Positions 1 through 14,100 of a stretch of DNA of 64,000 nt are shown here, in pieces. A program made the position numbers and the translations under genes. A model generated the notes under the pieces. The model did no database searches. It saw only the letters and a list, made by a program, of their open reading frames with translations, and was not told the DNA's origin. Position 1 is the first letter of the stretch. Each line of letters begins with the position of its first letter. The DNA is from Metellina segmentata (taxonomy: Eukaryota > Arthropoda > Arachnida > Araneae > Tetragnathidae): NCBI GenBank assembly GCA_947359465.1, contig OX375879.1, positions 120,358,557-120,422,556 of the forward strand, given 5' to 3'.

Positions 1-152
1 AACACACAAACACAAAATCGAGCATAGAACAGAAAGACGGACAGACAGACTTTCGCAACCAATTCCACTCACTAAATCAAGATAAGTACTCTCTGTATGC
101 AAATTTCCATGAAAATATCTTAAGCCGTGTGGACGTGTATAGGGCACAACAT

Positions 153-187
<35 letters not shown>

Positions 188-301
188 CCAAACGAGAAAA
201 AGGCGGATTCGGCATCAGAAGGGTCCAAAACGGATAGAAAACTTGAAATGGGTCGAAAATATTGAATGTACAAACAAACACTCCATTCTTATTTATATAG
301 A
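1..301 (-). mobile_element. Helitron 5' end, running off the left edge
   Basis: Reverse complement of the first ~300 bases of the Helitron at 40028-41742, including the GTCT/GACA-rich tract. On the minus strand it starts TCTATATAAATAAG at 301 and is preceded by A, which fits the Helitron rule of insertion between A and T with a 5' TC end. The CTAG 3' end would lie left of the window. No Rep/helicase coding is visible, so it is probably non-autonomous. Confidence 0.75.
153..187. repeat. (GACA)n microsatellite
   Basis: About eight GACA units inside the Helitron end. The copy at 40145-40170 has a shorter, imperfect version, so the tract has changed length since the copies separated. Confidence 0.9.
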
Positions 302-1142
302 TGAAAACACATACATATATAGGAGCAATAAAGCAATAATTATGTATGAAAGAATTATATGACATTACTAAAAATTGAAAATTTTGTTCATAAAAACATT
401 TAATAGTTTAATTTAAGCACTCTTTCTCATTTACCAAAAAAAAGTAATGAAAAAAATACAGAAATAAGTAAACTAATTGATGTGTTGTGAAAAATAAATA
501 AAATTGAATTTTTCCGTAGAAAAAATCATCGATTCCGTAATTTGTGTACTACCCGATTCCCTTCCATAGAAACTACCGACAATCCGCAGTAGTTGGCATA
601 TCAGAATATGTATAAAAAAAAAGTTTATTAAATAGTTTTCTTCTAAACTAGTGTTTTTGTTAGTCTGCTGTTCCTAATAAATAATATTTATACATATTTG
701 TATGTAAAGAGTGATACCTTGACTTACATTCGTATTGCGAAAATATAAGTCTCAATTGAAAAATTATTTATTAACAGAAATTTACCTTTAAGGTAATTTC
801 TGTAAACATTTGGTGTAAAATTTTCCGCAGATTTCAAATCCGATGGAATTTTTACTCTATATTTAACGACCGCGAAGATAGAAACATGATAAGAGAATAA
901 AAAAGCCCTACTGCTCGAATGATTGATAATTGCGTATTTTAAACGACAATTGTATTTCGAATTGCGTATTTTTTTTACAATCGGCGCCGTCGATGGCGTA
1001 CTTCAATGTCCGTCAGTCAAAATTTCTATCAATGTTCGACAATCTGCTCCTACTCGATCAATTAATTGGGTGCTTTAATGTGCATCATTGACAATATTAT
1101 CGATATTGATCGTATAGGGACCCACTTAGGGGATTGATCTAA
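302..1142. other. AT-rich spacer with Helitron-internal debris
   Basis: No gene seen. Around 815-905 it holds the recurrent motif TTCCGCAGATTTCAAATCCG followed by a TTTAACGA-like block. The same motif recurs at about 4320, 4740, 8710, 20180 and 51065, several of which lie in recognisable Helitrons. Confidence 0.5.
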
Positions 1143-1199
1143 GCCAGGCGTTAATAAACCGCTGTATTGCTCTAGTACGACGTTAATTAAGAATTACCA
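1143..1199 (+). mobile_element. SINE 3' tail fragment
   Basis: Carries the SINE body end TGCTCTAGTACGACGTTAA and a TTACCA-type tail as in the full copies at 30848-31183 and 42875-43207. Strongly 5'-truncated. Confidence 0.7.
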
Positions 1200-1435
1200 A
1201 TCCCATCATTTGTCCACCGCTTTCCCAACTTATTTGCCTGCATAGGGCAAACTACATTGTCGATAGTAACTCGCCGGTTTGCCAGTAACATTACTCTAGC
1301 GTGCTGAATCTTCTCGTCAGTGGTTTAGGTTGACGAACGTCTTCGTGCATCACGCTTGTCCGGCCTCTTATAAGCTCCTGGATACACTCATACACACTTC
1401 TACGTGATTTAGCACTTACCACCAGACTGATTTGT
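1200..1435 (-). pseudogene. Mariner-like transposase fragment (N-terminal part)
   Basis: About 215 bp are nearly identical to 9410-9645. In minus-strand translation they resemble a mariner N-terminal helix-turn-helix/linker region (segments like [12 protein letters not shown]), interrupted by stops and frame changes. No catalytic region or terminal repeat is visible here. Relic only. Confidence 0.45.
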
Positions 1436-1566
1436 CAGCTGGTGGTCAAGATGCTGATCAGGTTGGTGTCACTTCAAAATTACAGCTGAAAACCTTAACT
1501 TCTGAGTAACAGATGAAACTTACTGACCTATTCGTTTTGCATGCCAGTATATTGTACAAAACTTAA

Positions 1567-1919
1567 CCCTCCAAATGGTTACGATGAGATTGCTTGTCCA
1601 TCAGGATCTGACCAATCTTGCTAATACTTGAAGATATAGCTCGTTACCAAGGTAATATCAATTTGTGATGATGACGATATCAAGATATGGTCAGATTTCT
1701 TTTAACCCTTCCGGTGGTTGTCTCAACGAGGTGGCTCGCCATCATCAAAACTGATCCGATCTTGATGGATGAGATATCATCTCGTTATTAGGAAAACAAC
1801 TGATGCCATCTCAATACCTCGTCATCATCGCAATCTTGATGAGGACACATCTCGTTATTTGCAAACCTGGTCAGATTTTCTAATGACGAGATATTTCGTC
1901 ATTACAGACACGAGGAGGG
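1567..1919. mobile_element. TTAA MITE of the GAGATATCTC family
   Basis: Flanked on the left by TTAA and starts CCCTCCAAATGGTT; the right end is the inverted AGGAGGGTT followed by TTGA, a decayed TTAA. The interior repeats motifs such as GATGAGATATCATCTCG and GATCTGACCAAT. A second TTAACCCTTCCGGTGG terminus near 1703 suggests a nested or rearranged copy. No coding. Confidence 0.6.
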
Positions 1920-2006
1920 TTGAATAAAATGTGGTAATGCAATACAAGACGAATAAATACCCAACATGAAGCACATTTTATTCTACAAGAAAGTTGATGA
2001 TTTTAC

Positions 2007-2150
2007 CTGTCCGGGTCAAATTTCTCTGGTTCTGGATAGAATTCTGGATCTCTGTGCATGGCATAGTTTGGAATGGTTACGATCATTCCTTTGGGGATGG
2101 TGATTCCGGTGTCGCCTAGCTTATAGTCAGCTGTGGCCAGTCTCTCCAAC
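2007..2150 (-). CDS. CYP gene 1 exon 12
   Basis: 144 nt, the last exon of this gene in the window. Encodes the beta-sheet and PERF-preceding segment, with IPKGM and ending PEKFDPD. AG acceptor before 2150 and GT donor at 2006-2005. Exon 12 of CYP gene 2 has the same length and phase; about 10 of 48 residues differ. Confidence 0.93.
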
Positions 2151-5100
2151 CTAAAACCGAAGAACACGTTTTGTTCTCAAACCACGAATAATATTTAATA
2201 TTTTATAAGCTGAAAATAAAATGATATTTATGGAACAAAAGTCAAAGTTTGTCAATATTTTAAAAAAAATATGGGAATAAAAAAAACTTTAAAAATACTC
2301 CTTACACAACTGTCTACTTTATTTTCACTTATTGATAGAGATTATTATACATGTTATTACTGGAATATGATCGGAAATTTGGAATCTTTATTATGAATGC
2401 CATGTATTTACAATTAATTGTTCAAATGTACATTCCTATGAATAGGTAAGTCATTGAGGTTTAATTACATGTAATCTAGATAGGAACATAATCCTAACAA
2501 AACTTTTACAGACTACTACGTAATATAATTGTTTCGCTCTTTTATAACCAGGTTCCACGTATATCACCGGAAATTGAAAATTATATTCTGTTGACCCTTT
2601 TTAAAAAAATAATGTCTGTTTCAGTTTTTTGGATAATTTATTTTATTCTCTGTATAACTGTATATTTTTCTGCTCAGAAATAGCAATTAAATAAAAAAAA
2701 TTAATAATTTAAATTTTTGCGAAAGGAATCGAATACTTACTTGTTCCAAGAGTGGAAAACAGGTTAATGACTTTTTTGTGTTCTCAAATAAAGTTTTATT
2801 TAAATACTGCCATACCTGTCAACCTCCAAGACAGAAACACACGACATTTTTTTAATATTTTTAAAACGAAAAATGGTAAATAGCAACGGTGGTAAATAGC
2901 AACACACGAAAATATTTTTCACTCCTATCTATTTCGATTCAGTACAAATGTGCTGTACCTGACTGCTGGTGGGTACAGACGCAGAGTTTCGGAGATAACA
3001 TTGTCAAGATATTTCATACTCTGGATGGCTTCGTACGTCAGCTCACCCTAGAAAACAAAACAATTTACATTTCAGGATAAACCTCAAAGAGAATAACTTT
3101 GAATCAAGTTGAACATAGTGATGAGTCTCAAGTCAATCTCAATTTGGGATAGTTAGGCGCCAAAATGAAAAATCAGAATATATTAAGCACTAGCCATGCG
3201 ATGGCTAGCCCGACATTGCGCATGGTGTAAGGCAGGGATGGGCAAACGTTTTCGGTCGCGGGCCAAAAATCGAAAAAAAAAAAGTTTGGCGGGCCATTAT
3301 AAATTTTTCTAAAATTTTAAAAACAATATACAAGCATTACAATTTAAATATGTTAATGAGATGAATGAAATTGCGATTTCATTTTTAAAAGTTCCTTATA
3401 TTGAGGTTCGAAGTGAGATGTACTGATTCTAAGGAACGAGGCTAAATGCTCATCTGTCAGTATACTTCTGAAATAATTCTTTCTAAGGTTCATAGTTGAA
3501 AACACTTGTTCACATATTTAAGATGAAGCAAACATAGCACTGATTTTCTGGGCGTGAGATATTAAATTTGGGAAATTTACTTTTAATAATGATTTGTAAA
3601 GCTCTAACTTTGGCATATTTAAAAACAACTGCTTGAGATGATAGTTAGATTGCAACTCAATTAATTCAAGCTGCAAATCTGACCTCAATTGTTCACAATT
3701 TACGTTGAAAGGTATGGTAAAAATATCCAATATCCAATAATAAATTGTTTGAATGGCACTGAAATCTTGAAATCTGTGTTCGAACTCAAAATGCAGTTTT
3801 TTCAAGCCATCTTCATAATTCTCAAGTTTCTCTTCATTTACTGAGGGTATTGAATTTAACCTCGAGAAATGAGACAGGTCGTTCTTAGCTAGCTACCCAG
3901 CCAACAGATTAAGTTTTAGTTTAAAAGCTTTGAGATGGGCCCAGATATCGTCGATAAATTGATTTTCCCGTTGCATCTTGACATTCAAGTTGCTCATATG
4001 ACAAAGAAGATCTGTGAAAAATGCAAAGTCCGAAAGCCATTCTGTATCTTCGAACATTTCGCACTCCGCAGAACACTGTTTCTCATCGAAGAACGACACA
4101 ATGTCGTCTTTCAGCTGCCAAACTCGCTCGAAAACACATCCTGCACTAAGCCACCTTACTTTCGTGTAATACAGTACATCAGAGTATTCAGATTGTACGG
4201 ACTGAAGAAAATCTCGAAATTCTATCCGCGGGCCGGATAAAACCTTCTGGGGGGCCGGAGTTGGCCCGCGGGCCGTAGTTTGCCCATCCCTGGTGTAAGG
4301 TATAAATCTGGTGTAGAATTTTCCGCAGATTTCAAATCCGTTGAAGATACATTCAATTTAAAAATTATTTATTTAAATAAAATCATATTTTTAGGTAGCA
4401 ATCTAAAGTAAAATTTTCCACAGATTTCAAATCCGTTGAAATTTTCAATCTATCTTTAGCGATTCCGAATTTACGAAAACAAACTTAATAATCCCAGTCA
4501 ATATGTTTTTTATTTCTTGCTCTCATTCCCGGAAATGGAATGGGATAGGAAATGTAATCTGTTTCCATTTTTTTTAACGCAAAGGTCAAAAGATGCAATT
4601 TGCTTTTTTTTTTTTTTTTGGAAAGAGACACTTTACATGACGGCACAATCTCTTGCGAAAATATTCAAGATATATTCAATTTGAAAATTATTTATTTAAA
4701 GAAAATCTATTTTTAGGTATCGATCTAAAATGAAATTTTCAGCAGATTTCAAATCCGTTGAATTAATTTCATTAAATTCATTTAGAAATGTTCTAGATTG
4801 AATTTTAAAATTCGCCGCGACCCAAAAGTTGAAAAAAATTTGGACTACCTGTGTGCCAAATCTCATTACTGTAAGTGCCATAGAATCGTCAGGATTTTGC
4901 GACCACGAAAAAAACAGACAAACACTTCCTTTTATAATATACAGATTCCGCTGACTCGATGGAATAGGCACCTCCTGCAAGTGACCATTCCTAAAGGTCA
5001 AACACGACAGAGTTCCTCACGACGTAACAGTGTTTTTGTAGGTAGTCATGTCGGGTAAAAATGTCGAAAGCAAGCGACTTCTACACCTCTAAGCAAGGTA

Positions 5101-8100
5101 CATGGGATAAGAGTTTGTTTCTCAGTAGTAAGCTCCAGTTTTTTCGTCTGTAGACATTTCTTTGTAGATAGAGAGTCTATCTCCAAGAGCCAAGTATCGT
5201 CGGTAGTGTTCAGTAATCGTAAGAGTTGATGTGTGTGTGTGTGTGTGCGGTGGTGAACTTTAGCCAGCTACCAAATTTAAGTTTTCCAAACCATAAATGG
5301 TATTCAAAAGTGCGCGGCGGGTGCTCCGTAAATGTTACGTCCAGTTCAGTTCACTAGGGAATTAGATTCGTGAAGTATTCGAGTTTGTCACATTGGAACA
5401 CATTGTTACACTAGTTTTTTAAGATATATCCAGTGATTAAAAATGTTTTGTATTTTGCGTTGAGAGAATGGATCCCCGTGGGTGATAACACCCCACGGAT
5501 ATGTCAACCTCTGTAATCATACGTTTCGGTAATTTTAATGTAATTTCAGGAATATTTCATGAATTTTCTTAAATGTCCCTATGTTTTAAGCAATTTGTGA
5601 ACTTTGATACTTCCGTTATACGTGCAGAGCAGTTGTCGGGTTTGCACTCAGTACCCCGTGGCTCCAACAAGACTACTGTTCGTTTAGCACCCAGAACCTG
5701 GCAACGCTATGATTAAAAAGAAATATGTAAAAAGAGAAGAAGACGAAAGAGTTTGGCGGTAGAAGCGAGCTATGGGAGAACCGGGGGTTCTCAGGACTGA
5801 CTAATTGTAATCATGTTAAACTAATTCTTTGTTTTTATCTTTTAGATCTTTATGTCTGTCCAGTCCCGTGCTGTTTTGTTTCAATAAACTTGTTGATTCA
5901 TAAGAAAAGTCTCCGAGTGTTTCCACTTGAATTTCCCACATCGAACCAGCTTTACCCAAGCATGATACAATTTATGCTATAAAACATTTTTTTAAATATG
6001 GCATTTAATGTTAAGGAAACAAAGTTGTAAAAAATAATAAAGTTATTTTTATTTCCGTTTCTTTCTTGAAACGTCGCCAAACCACTCCGAAGCTTTATTC
6101 GAATCGTCTCTATCAAAATGCACTAGATCTGTTTCTATAGTAACCACCAGTACTTAGACTTTATATTTGGAGCAGTTCTAAAAGGAAACAGCAAAAATGA
6201 ATGCATTTTCTTTAACGTTTGATGGTATTCCAACAAGTACTCACGTTTTCTTCTTTTAAAGCCTGATCCACTTCTTTCCTTAACCTGTCCTGGACTTCTG
6301 GATGCAGGGCGAGGCTGTAAGTAGCGAAGGCTAGCGTTGAAGCGGTAGTATCATAACCGGCGAGGAAGAAAATAACACACTGGGCCACCAACTCATCCGT
6401 CGAAAGATCTGCATATAAATAGAACATCATGTATAAAAGAGAATGAATAAAACTGTGTTGCTTTGAAATATCTGTATAATCGATGGATATTAGTAGAAAG
6501 AAAATGACAAAAATGTTTCCACTGAAAAATCTATATATCCATTGGATTTTAGTAAAATAGAGTGAAGAAAAATGTGTTGCACGAAAATATATGTTTATTT
6601 GTTGGATATTAGTAAAAGAGAATGAAGCAAATAATGTTGTGTTGAAAGATTTGTATACAAGAAGGATATTTTTTTAAAGGACTTGGCCAAATATAGCCAT
6701 TACACCATAAAACCCCAAACCAACCAATCAATACAGCGTGTCTCATAGATTAAGGTGGTTACCCTCTAGTGTACGTTGGCTACAATGTTAGTTCGACCTA
6801 ATTAACGATCTATATATATAATTCTCTTACGTGGCACGCAAAAAAGATGTTATTTGTTATCGCGTTTTGGCAACATTGTACGATTATTTGTTTTTCACGA
6901 AGCCTCGCGCTTGAATTAAATTTATAGCGTTATCGGATGAAATTTTATTGAAAAAAAAAGAAGAATTTTAGTTGAACTGTTGCAGTTAATAATAGAAATC
7001 AAAGAAAGCGGAGGATCTTTTCAGGGCCATTTAAGAAAAGGTCCTTTTCAGGGCCAACAATTATAGTTCAACGAGACGCTTGCACAATAACTTTCGACAG
7101 CAGCAAACTCAATGAAAATGCGTGGGTGGCTCGAGTGCAGGGGTAAATATACACTCTAACAACATGCTGGATATTCAATTTCCAAATCAGCCCTCACATT
7201 TCCGAGTCAAAATTTTCTCAAAGTTTTCATTTGAATTCAGATTCCATCGGTACTGTATATATCTTTTCTGAAAAATAGCACAAAAATTTAGATTTGAAAA
7301 ATATTTTTTTTTGGAATATCATATTTTGTAAACAATCCCTTCTGCTAGGACACATGTCTTCATTGATGCGAGCGAAGCGAGCATAGGTTCGCGCAGCGAA
7401 CCAATGAGGATTGCGAAGAAATCCTCCGGGGGTTGGCGAGCGTTTGCGAGCAGGGGGCGGGCCCCCTAGTTTGTAATATTTTCCCTTGATCTTAACATCT
7501 AGTTATAGTATATCCTGTGTGGATTCGTCCCTGTATGAAAGAGAACAGTTTTTTACTCATGAATAAAGTACTCGCAAGATAGCTTACGTTTGGAAGTGGC
7601 AGTTTTCAAAATCTGTTGTCCAACGTCTTCTCCATAATTGGATGCGATGTCTCCCTTTTCCTTGTCTTTTGAGTCCCACTTCTCTTCTTCGGAGACTTCT
7701 TTGGCCGTATCCATCAGCAATTGAAGGAAATCATTGCGGGACTATGAAACGAAATCCTCTCATTACTACGACACTCAAACACTACAATTATTACTATGGT
7801 AATCTTGATCTCGGAAAAATATTTTGAAACATTTTGAGATTGGAGCGTTTGCAATAAGTAACTCTTTCTAAAATGCTCAATATATGCCTTTCAGCATTGC
7901 GGAATTTGAAAACATCATTTAAATTATGAATATAACTAAAGTCAATCCCAAACCTTTCCAATAGCCTTTTTATATTGAAATGCTATGATCAAATAGCCTC
8001 AATATAGCAGTGATGCAACTGGCGAAGCACTTGCTATAGTATTGTTACAAGTAGATGAACAGGAGTAAGCATCTCGGGTTTAAAATTAACATAATTGATT

Positions 8101-11100
8101 TATAATTTTATAATAAGAAAGAACATTTAGTAGGCAAGGACCACAGCTAAGTTGCGCGCGTGGAATGAACCGACAGAACTCCTCTTTTTATAAAGAAGAA
8201 AAGGGTTATCGGTTCAACGACACAATTGGCAACAAAGTGCCAAGAAAGGGTTGAGAGTATATGACGTAGATGGCTATCCAGCACGCTAAGAATTCAGTTC
8301 CCTTTCAGCGTGCGAAGTTCGATTTGCTATAGTACAATGAAATCCCATATTAACGGAATCCGTATTTAAAGATTTCCCGCATACAACGTTATTTTTCTTT
8401 GGTACCAAATAATTTCCTATGCTTTTAATGTGAAAGGAATCCCGTATTTAACGTTATCACTTCGAAATATTTCCCGCATTTAACGTTTATTCACCGTGAG
8501 TTCAAATCGATTTTCTTAATATAAACAGATACTAGCAGGCCAGCAAGGCGTTGCCTGTGAATTCTTTTCGTATCCTTACTGATACTGAAAAAATTAAAGA
8601 GAAATAACAATAATTTTCAGAATGAGTCCCACCTTCACCCGACATGACACGAGCTTGTCGCAAATTCGCATACAATTCAGACGGCCTGAGGTTATTCATA
8701 TGGTGTAAAATTTTCCATAGATTTAAAATCCGTTGCAAACTTTTTCGAGTATTTGCAAGATCTTGGCAGCGTTTGAAAGTTAAAAAATTGAAGACTATTT
8801 TGAAGCAATAAGAAAATTTAGACTTTCTGATAGATTTTCAGGATTTCTAGTGTGTATACATACACCTTAACCCCTAAACTATTGCAAAGGAAAAAATAAA
8901 AGTATGTTACTTAAATTAGCCTTTATTTCATGCTCTATGTTGTTTTTCTCCGACTCCTGATTTAACGTTTTCCCACATATAACGTTATTAATTTCAGGTC
9001 CCCTGAAATACGTTAAATCGGGGTTTCACTGAATTAGATAAAAACCAAAATTTGTATTTTGTCATTACCTTCCCCGTTTTTTTTCTATCTTCCATGATCT
9101 GATTAGTGACACCGATGAAGAAGTCCATCGTTTCTTTGTCGAAGACAGGAATTCTAAGAAGTTTCATCAGACGTGGGGCAAGGACTGCAAAGACAAGACA
9201 TAGAAGGTCAACTTTCTGCCATTCGTCATAGAACACTACTATATTACAAGACACGAACTTGAGAGCTTTATTTTTTCAATTTATTTACACAAATGTAGGG
9301 GGTTGAACAAGGTTGTAATTTTTCTGCATTGTCTCCTTTCTCAACGATGCACTTGGTCCATCGGTTCACAAGCTTGCGTATTCCTTCCAAAAGAAGGTTT
9401 ACCGTTGGTTATCCCATCATTTGTCCACCGTTTTCCCAACTTATTTGCCTACAGAGAACAAACTACATTGTCGATAGTAACTCGCCGGTTTGCCAGTAAC
9501 ATTATTCTAGCGTGCTGAATCTTCTCGTCAGTGGTTTAGGTTGACGAACGTCTTCGTGCATCACGCTTGTCCGGCCTCTTATAAGCTTCTGGATACACTC
9601 ATACACACTTCTACGTGGTTGAGCATTGTCCCCGCATTGATTTTAAATTAATATCTTCCTACTTACTTTACAAAAATATTAATCCATAACTTCGTTCCCA
9701 CGTTACCGAGGTGCTATAGTAATCTTTTCAGTACCCATGGGTTTAATGTCTTCAGTAAACACGAGTGTCACGCACCCACGATACCCAAGCGATCTTTTTC
9801 TGCTTTCATTCCATTATTCTATTCCACAATCCTTTATTTTGTGCTTCCATGCCATTAATTTGTTCCTCGATCACTCATTTACTGCTTTCATCCCATTATT
9901 CTATTTCACAATCCTTTATTTTGTGCTTCCAAGCCATTAATTTGTTCCTCGATCGCTCATTTACTGCTTTCATTCCATTATTCTATTTCACAATCCTTTA
10001 TTTTGTGCTTCCAAGCCATTAATTTGTTCCTCGATCACTCATTTACTGCTTTCATCCCATTATTCTATTTCACAATCCTTTATTTTGTGCTTCCAAGCCA
10101 TTAATTTGTTCCCCAATCGCTCATTTACTGCTTTCATCCCATTATTCTATTTCACAATCCTTTATTTTGTGCTTCCAAGCCATTAATTTGTTCCTCGATC
10201 ACTCATTTACTGCTTTCATCCCATTATTCTATTTCACAATCCTTTATTTTGTGCTTCCAAGCCATTAATTTGTTCCTCGATCACTCATTTACTGCTTTCA
10301 TCCCATTATTCTATCTCACAATCCTTTATTTTGTGCTTCCAAGCCATTAATTTGTTCCTCGATCACTCATTTACTGCTTTCATCCCATTATTCTATTTCA
10401 CAATCCTTTATTTTGTGCTTCCAAGCCATTAATTTGTTCCCCAATCGCTCATTTACTGCTTTCATTCCATTATTCTATTCCACATTCCTTTATTTTGTGC
10501 TTCCAAGCCATTAATTTGTTCCCCGATCACTCATTTACTCTTTTCATCCCATTATTCTTATCACAATCCCTCTTATTTCTCTTTTCACGACAGTTATTAT
10601 TTGAAGTTTCTGCCTTGCGTTTAGCGCAGCCTGGCCAAATAGGGCCCTTTACAAAAACCAACCGAGTTCTCTTATGATGAGGAAATGAAAAATTGATCGA
10701 TTTTTATCTAGTGATGAGCTGTCTCATTCTACAAGATGATATAAATTTTCCCAATGATGAGGTAACCAGCAGAAAGGTTAACAAGTATGAGAAAAACAAA
10801 TCTTGTTAAATCAAGTACTGCTTAGCCCAGGATTTAGGCTTTTTGTGACGTAGGACTACGTCTAACTTCGCTTTAACTATGATTTACAGCCAACTACCCA
10901 TGACATAAATAGGTCGCAATCTTGATATTAACCGCAAGCCAACCTGTACAAGTGCTAGCTTTATGGTTATTTGTAGCAAGAAAAAAGATAAAAATAAACG
11001 AAGAAAATACTTGCAGAAGAACATAAATCTCCAACCGAAGTTGTTGCTGAAAATTCTTTTGGCCATTTGGACAAACCTGTTATCTGGATCGTTGTGCGAG

Positions 11101-14100
11101 TCGATTTTCGTGGAGAAAGCTGAACTAGCGATGATGTCCATTGTGAAAGCTCCGTACAATCTAAGGAGAATTGATTACATATTTTGGATGTATCGATGGT
11201 ACTTTATACACGATGCAGAAGAAAATACAAGTGGTTTTTCGAAGCTTGATTGGATGCAATAATACTTAGTCTTTACAAAATTCTAATTTTACACTGGGCA
11301 ATCTTCTGGGCTTAGTAACATTGCCGTTTAAATTCATTATTTTAGTCTGTCGAGGGAGATGAATTAAACTACTTTGGATCTAAAATATCTGAAGGAAGAG
11401 CCATGTCATTTTTTTAAGAGAACATTATTTCAACCCTTAATTGGCTAATTTTTGATTTTAGTATTCAATATTTTAGTATTAATTGAAAGTCCCCTTGAAT
11501 CCAATCGGATGAGCTTAAACGGAGTTAGCCTAATAATCTCCATTACTTTAAAAAACTCCTTAGATCATCTGGCAATGGCAATGAAATGGCTCATAAGTTA
11601 GCTAAATTTGCAATCACATTTGTCCAGAACTACCATCTATATGTGTATGAATAGGTCAGAAGAGAGTCCTGATCACTTTATTGCACTTTATGGAGGAACA
11701 TTGCAATGAATATTATCTTTTTCAACTCCATAACTTCCAAAAAACGTAGAGGCATCGCCACTTTTACTGTTAAAAACAAAACAAGCCTCATTGTTACCCT
11801 GGCACCATAATCGTTTTAACCAAATTGACTTCAACAGGTGCTTTATTTCCATTAAAGGGGTCCAGTACCCAAATTATTTTTTTTTTTTAATTTTTATCTC
11901 TCTATATTAAAAAAACGTTTCCGCCGCCGCAGGATTGAAAACTGTGCTGTTTAGCTCGATTCTTAGACGGTTTCCCTAGAAAGTTCGGATCAGAAAAATA
12001 TGAAATTAACGTGGTTTGTTCTTCATCGTATTCCCTGGACAATTATTAAGATTTTTTTCCGATGCGGCTATTAGTTTAGGGTTTATTAAGTGTCAAAATT
12101 GAAGAAGCGAAATTTCTTCCGAGAGGGAACAAAACACGTACAAATTTTCAGTCTTCAGCCGTGAGTTTTTTTAAAGAGTACCTCTCAACGTAAATTTTTG
12201 CAGCTCGTCGAGTTCTTTTTGAAATTTCAATTTGGTTCTTGATCACATATTTTTTTGAAATTCAGGAAAAATCGGGACATTTTTGTTACTTTTTTTTTAA
12301 AACTGCCGTATCTATATCTTATTACTATTAGTTTTTAATTTTTTAAATATCGCAGTATACCTCAGAATATACTCTTTATTACGGTACTATTACTTTTTAA
12401 ATCGGTTAATAATTAAATTGGATGCGATCAAAAGTTAGTCATACAAAATTCGGACTCTTTGGATATTTTCGCTACTTTTTGTTAAAACCATTATGTCTAC
12501 GGCAAAAATCATTATTTTTTAATTGGCGGGGGTTGGCGAGCGTAAGCGAGCAGGGGGCGGAGCCCCGTAGTTACATTAAAAAATACTACAGATATTTCTG
12601 AATAAAATGACACAACAATGTTTTTTATGTCTTTTAAAGAGCCTGCGGAATTTGGAATTTAGTAATTTGACATCTGCGCATCGGACGAGCCCATGCAGAA
12701 GTGGTTCGTGTTTTGTTTTTACAATCGCGCCATTTTTAAGAAAACATACAGAATCGCACAAAGCGGGTTTTAAAATCCCTTTGACATCTGATATCATTGT
12801 TCAAATGATGCCAATATTTTAAAGACCAGCTTCAGATTCTTTGTTGTAAAGATGTAGAAAAGGGGAAACTCAAAATCGAAACGAATCACTTCATAACATG
12901 GTTTGGAGCCATTGTCCTAAAAACTTAAATGCTTTGAAAGTTCCGAGTCCAGAATGCTGCAGCCAGAGCTATTATGGACTTCAACAATTAGACTAACGTC
13001 TAGTATAAAATATGTGCTGGAATCTGCTCGTGTCTTGTAACTGCGAAAACTTGTCTAATGCTGGCCAAACGAAAGGACTGCAGACGATTCAGGAAAACTG
13101 CGAGAAAGTCAACTATTGCCTACAAAACCTACAGAAAAAAGTTCAACTTGGCCAAAATTAAATTAAATGAAGGAAGCAAGGCACAATACCTTCCAAGAGG
13201 ATTTTAAATACAATTTAAGCATGTACAGCGTTTTTTTTTTATCAATTTAAAACTTTAACGACGGTTTTCTCAGTGATGTTTGTGTTTTACGCAATTTTCT
13301 TAGTTTAAATTGATATAAATGAAAAACTATTTGTCATAATTGTATGAAATTTTCTGCACATGCTTACCAAATACCTATATATCTTTAATTTGTCTTCGGC
13401 AATTATGTATATGTATATTATTTATACTTCTATAATTTTTCAAATGTTTTCTGTTGTAATTTTTTTTTTGTACATTTGAAATTAAATTTTTTTAAAAATT
13501 GAATTCAAATTTTTAAAAATTCCACGAAGACAATTCCTTAAAAAAAAAAGATTTTAGAAATTTGTGTACCGGGCCCCTTTAAAGAAAATTTTTGATTCAT
13601 CTTCTATTCTTAATGTTACTTCTTATGTTAATTTCATGTATATTGCTAATTCATTGGTTTATAGAAACATCGTGAAGTTGGCGTTAAGCTTCGAACACAT
13701 GCAAAAAAAATGCAATGATCTCTAATCAAACTACTTTTTTAGTTTTAAAACGAAATAACTTAATTTTACTTCTTCGGAATTGTCGAAATACAATTATTTG
13801 ACCATTTCACGTTTTGATTAACCCTCCAGGTGCTTCTGTCGACGAGGTGTCTCGTCATTTTCAAAACTGACCTGATATCTTTGAAGAAAATATCTCATTA
13901 GAAGAAAACTAACTAGATCCAGATCTATTCATCATGAAAACATCAGCAATATCTTTATAACGAGATATCTCGTCATAAGCAAAATGGGTAAAATCTTGAT
14001 GAACGAGATATCTCGTCGAAACCACTTTTAGGGTTAAAGAAGGTGTTAGTAATTACACGAAAACAAGTAATCGATTTACTGACTTAACCTTTCAACTATT

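Larger units (their letters stand above)
3190..4945 (-). mobile_element. Non-autonomous Helitron interrupted by a hAT element
   Basis: Minus strand: begins TCTGTATATTATAAAAGG at 4945 after A, and ends GCATGGCTAG at 3190 before T. These are the TC...CTAG ends and A|T target expected of Helitrons. The interior has the TTCCGCAGATTTCAAATCCG motif. A hAT element (3233-4292) was later inserted near its 3' end. No Rep/helicase frame is visible. Confidence 0.75.

Noticed and set aside
129..365. Open frames on both strands over the GACA tract, and the mirrored frame at 40021-40338
   Set aside because: They are translations of a microsatellite inside a Helitron end; no start context or family resemblance.
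1..2006. Exons 13-14 of CYP gene 1
   Set aside because: I looked for the FxxGxRxCxG exon on the minus strand and found only transposon debris. By analogy with CYP gene 2 (2.7-kb gap) they are probably just outside the window.
9737..10677. Several overlapping frames with periodic phenylalanine-rich peptides
   Set aside because: Direct translation of the 82-bp minisatellite; no protein evidence.
11009..11010. GT donor for CYP gene 1 exon 7
   Set aside because: It would shift the frame of exon 8; the GC donor four bases upstream keeps it.
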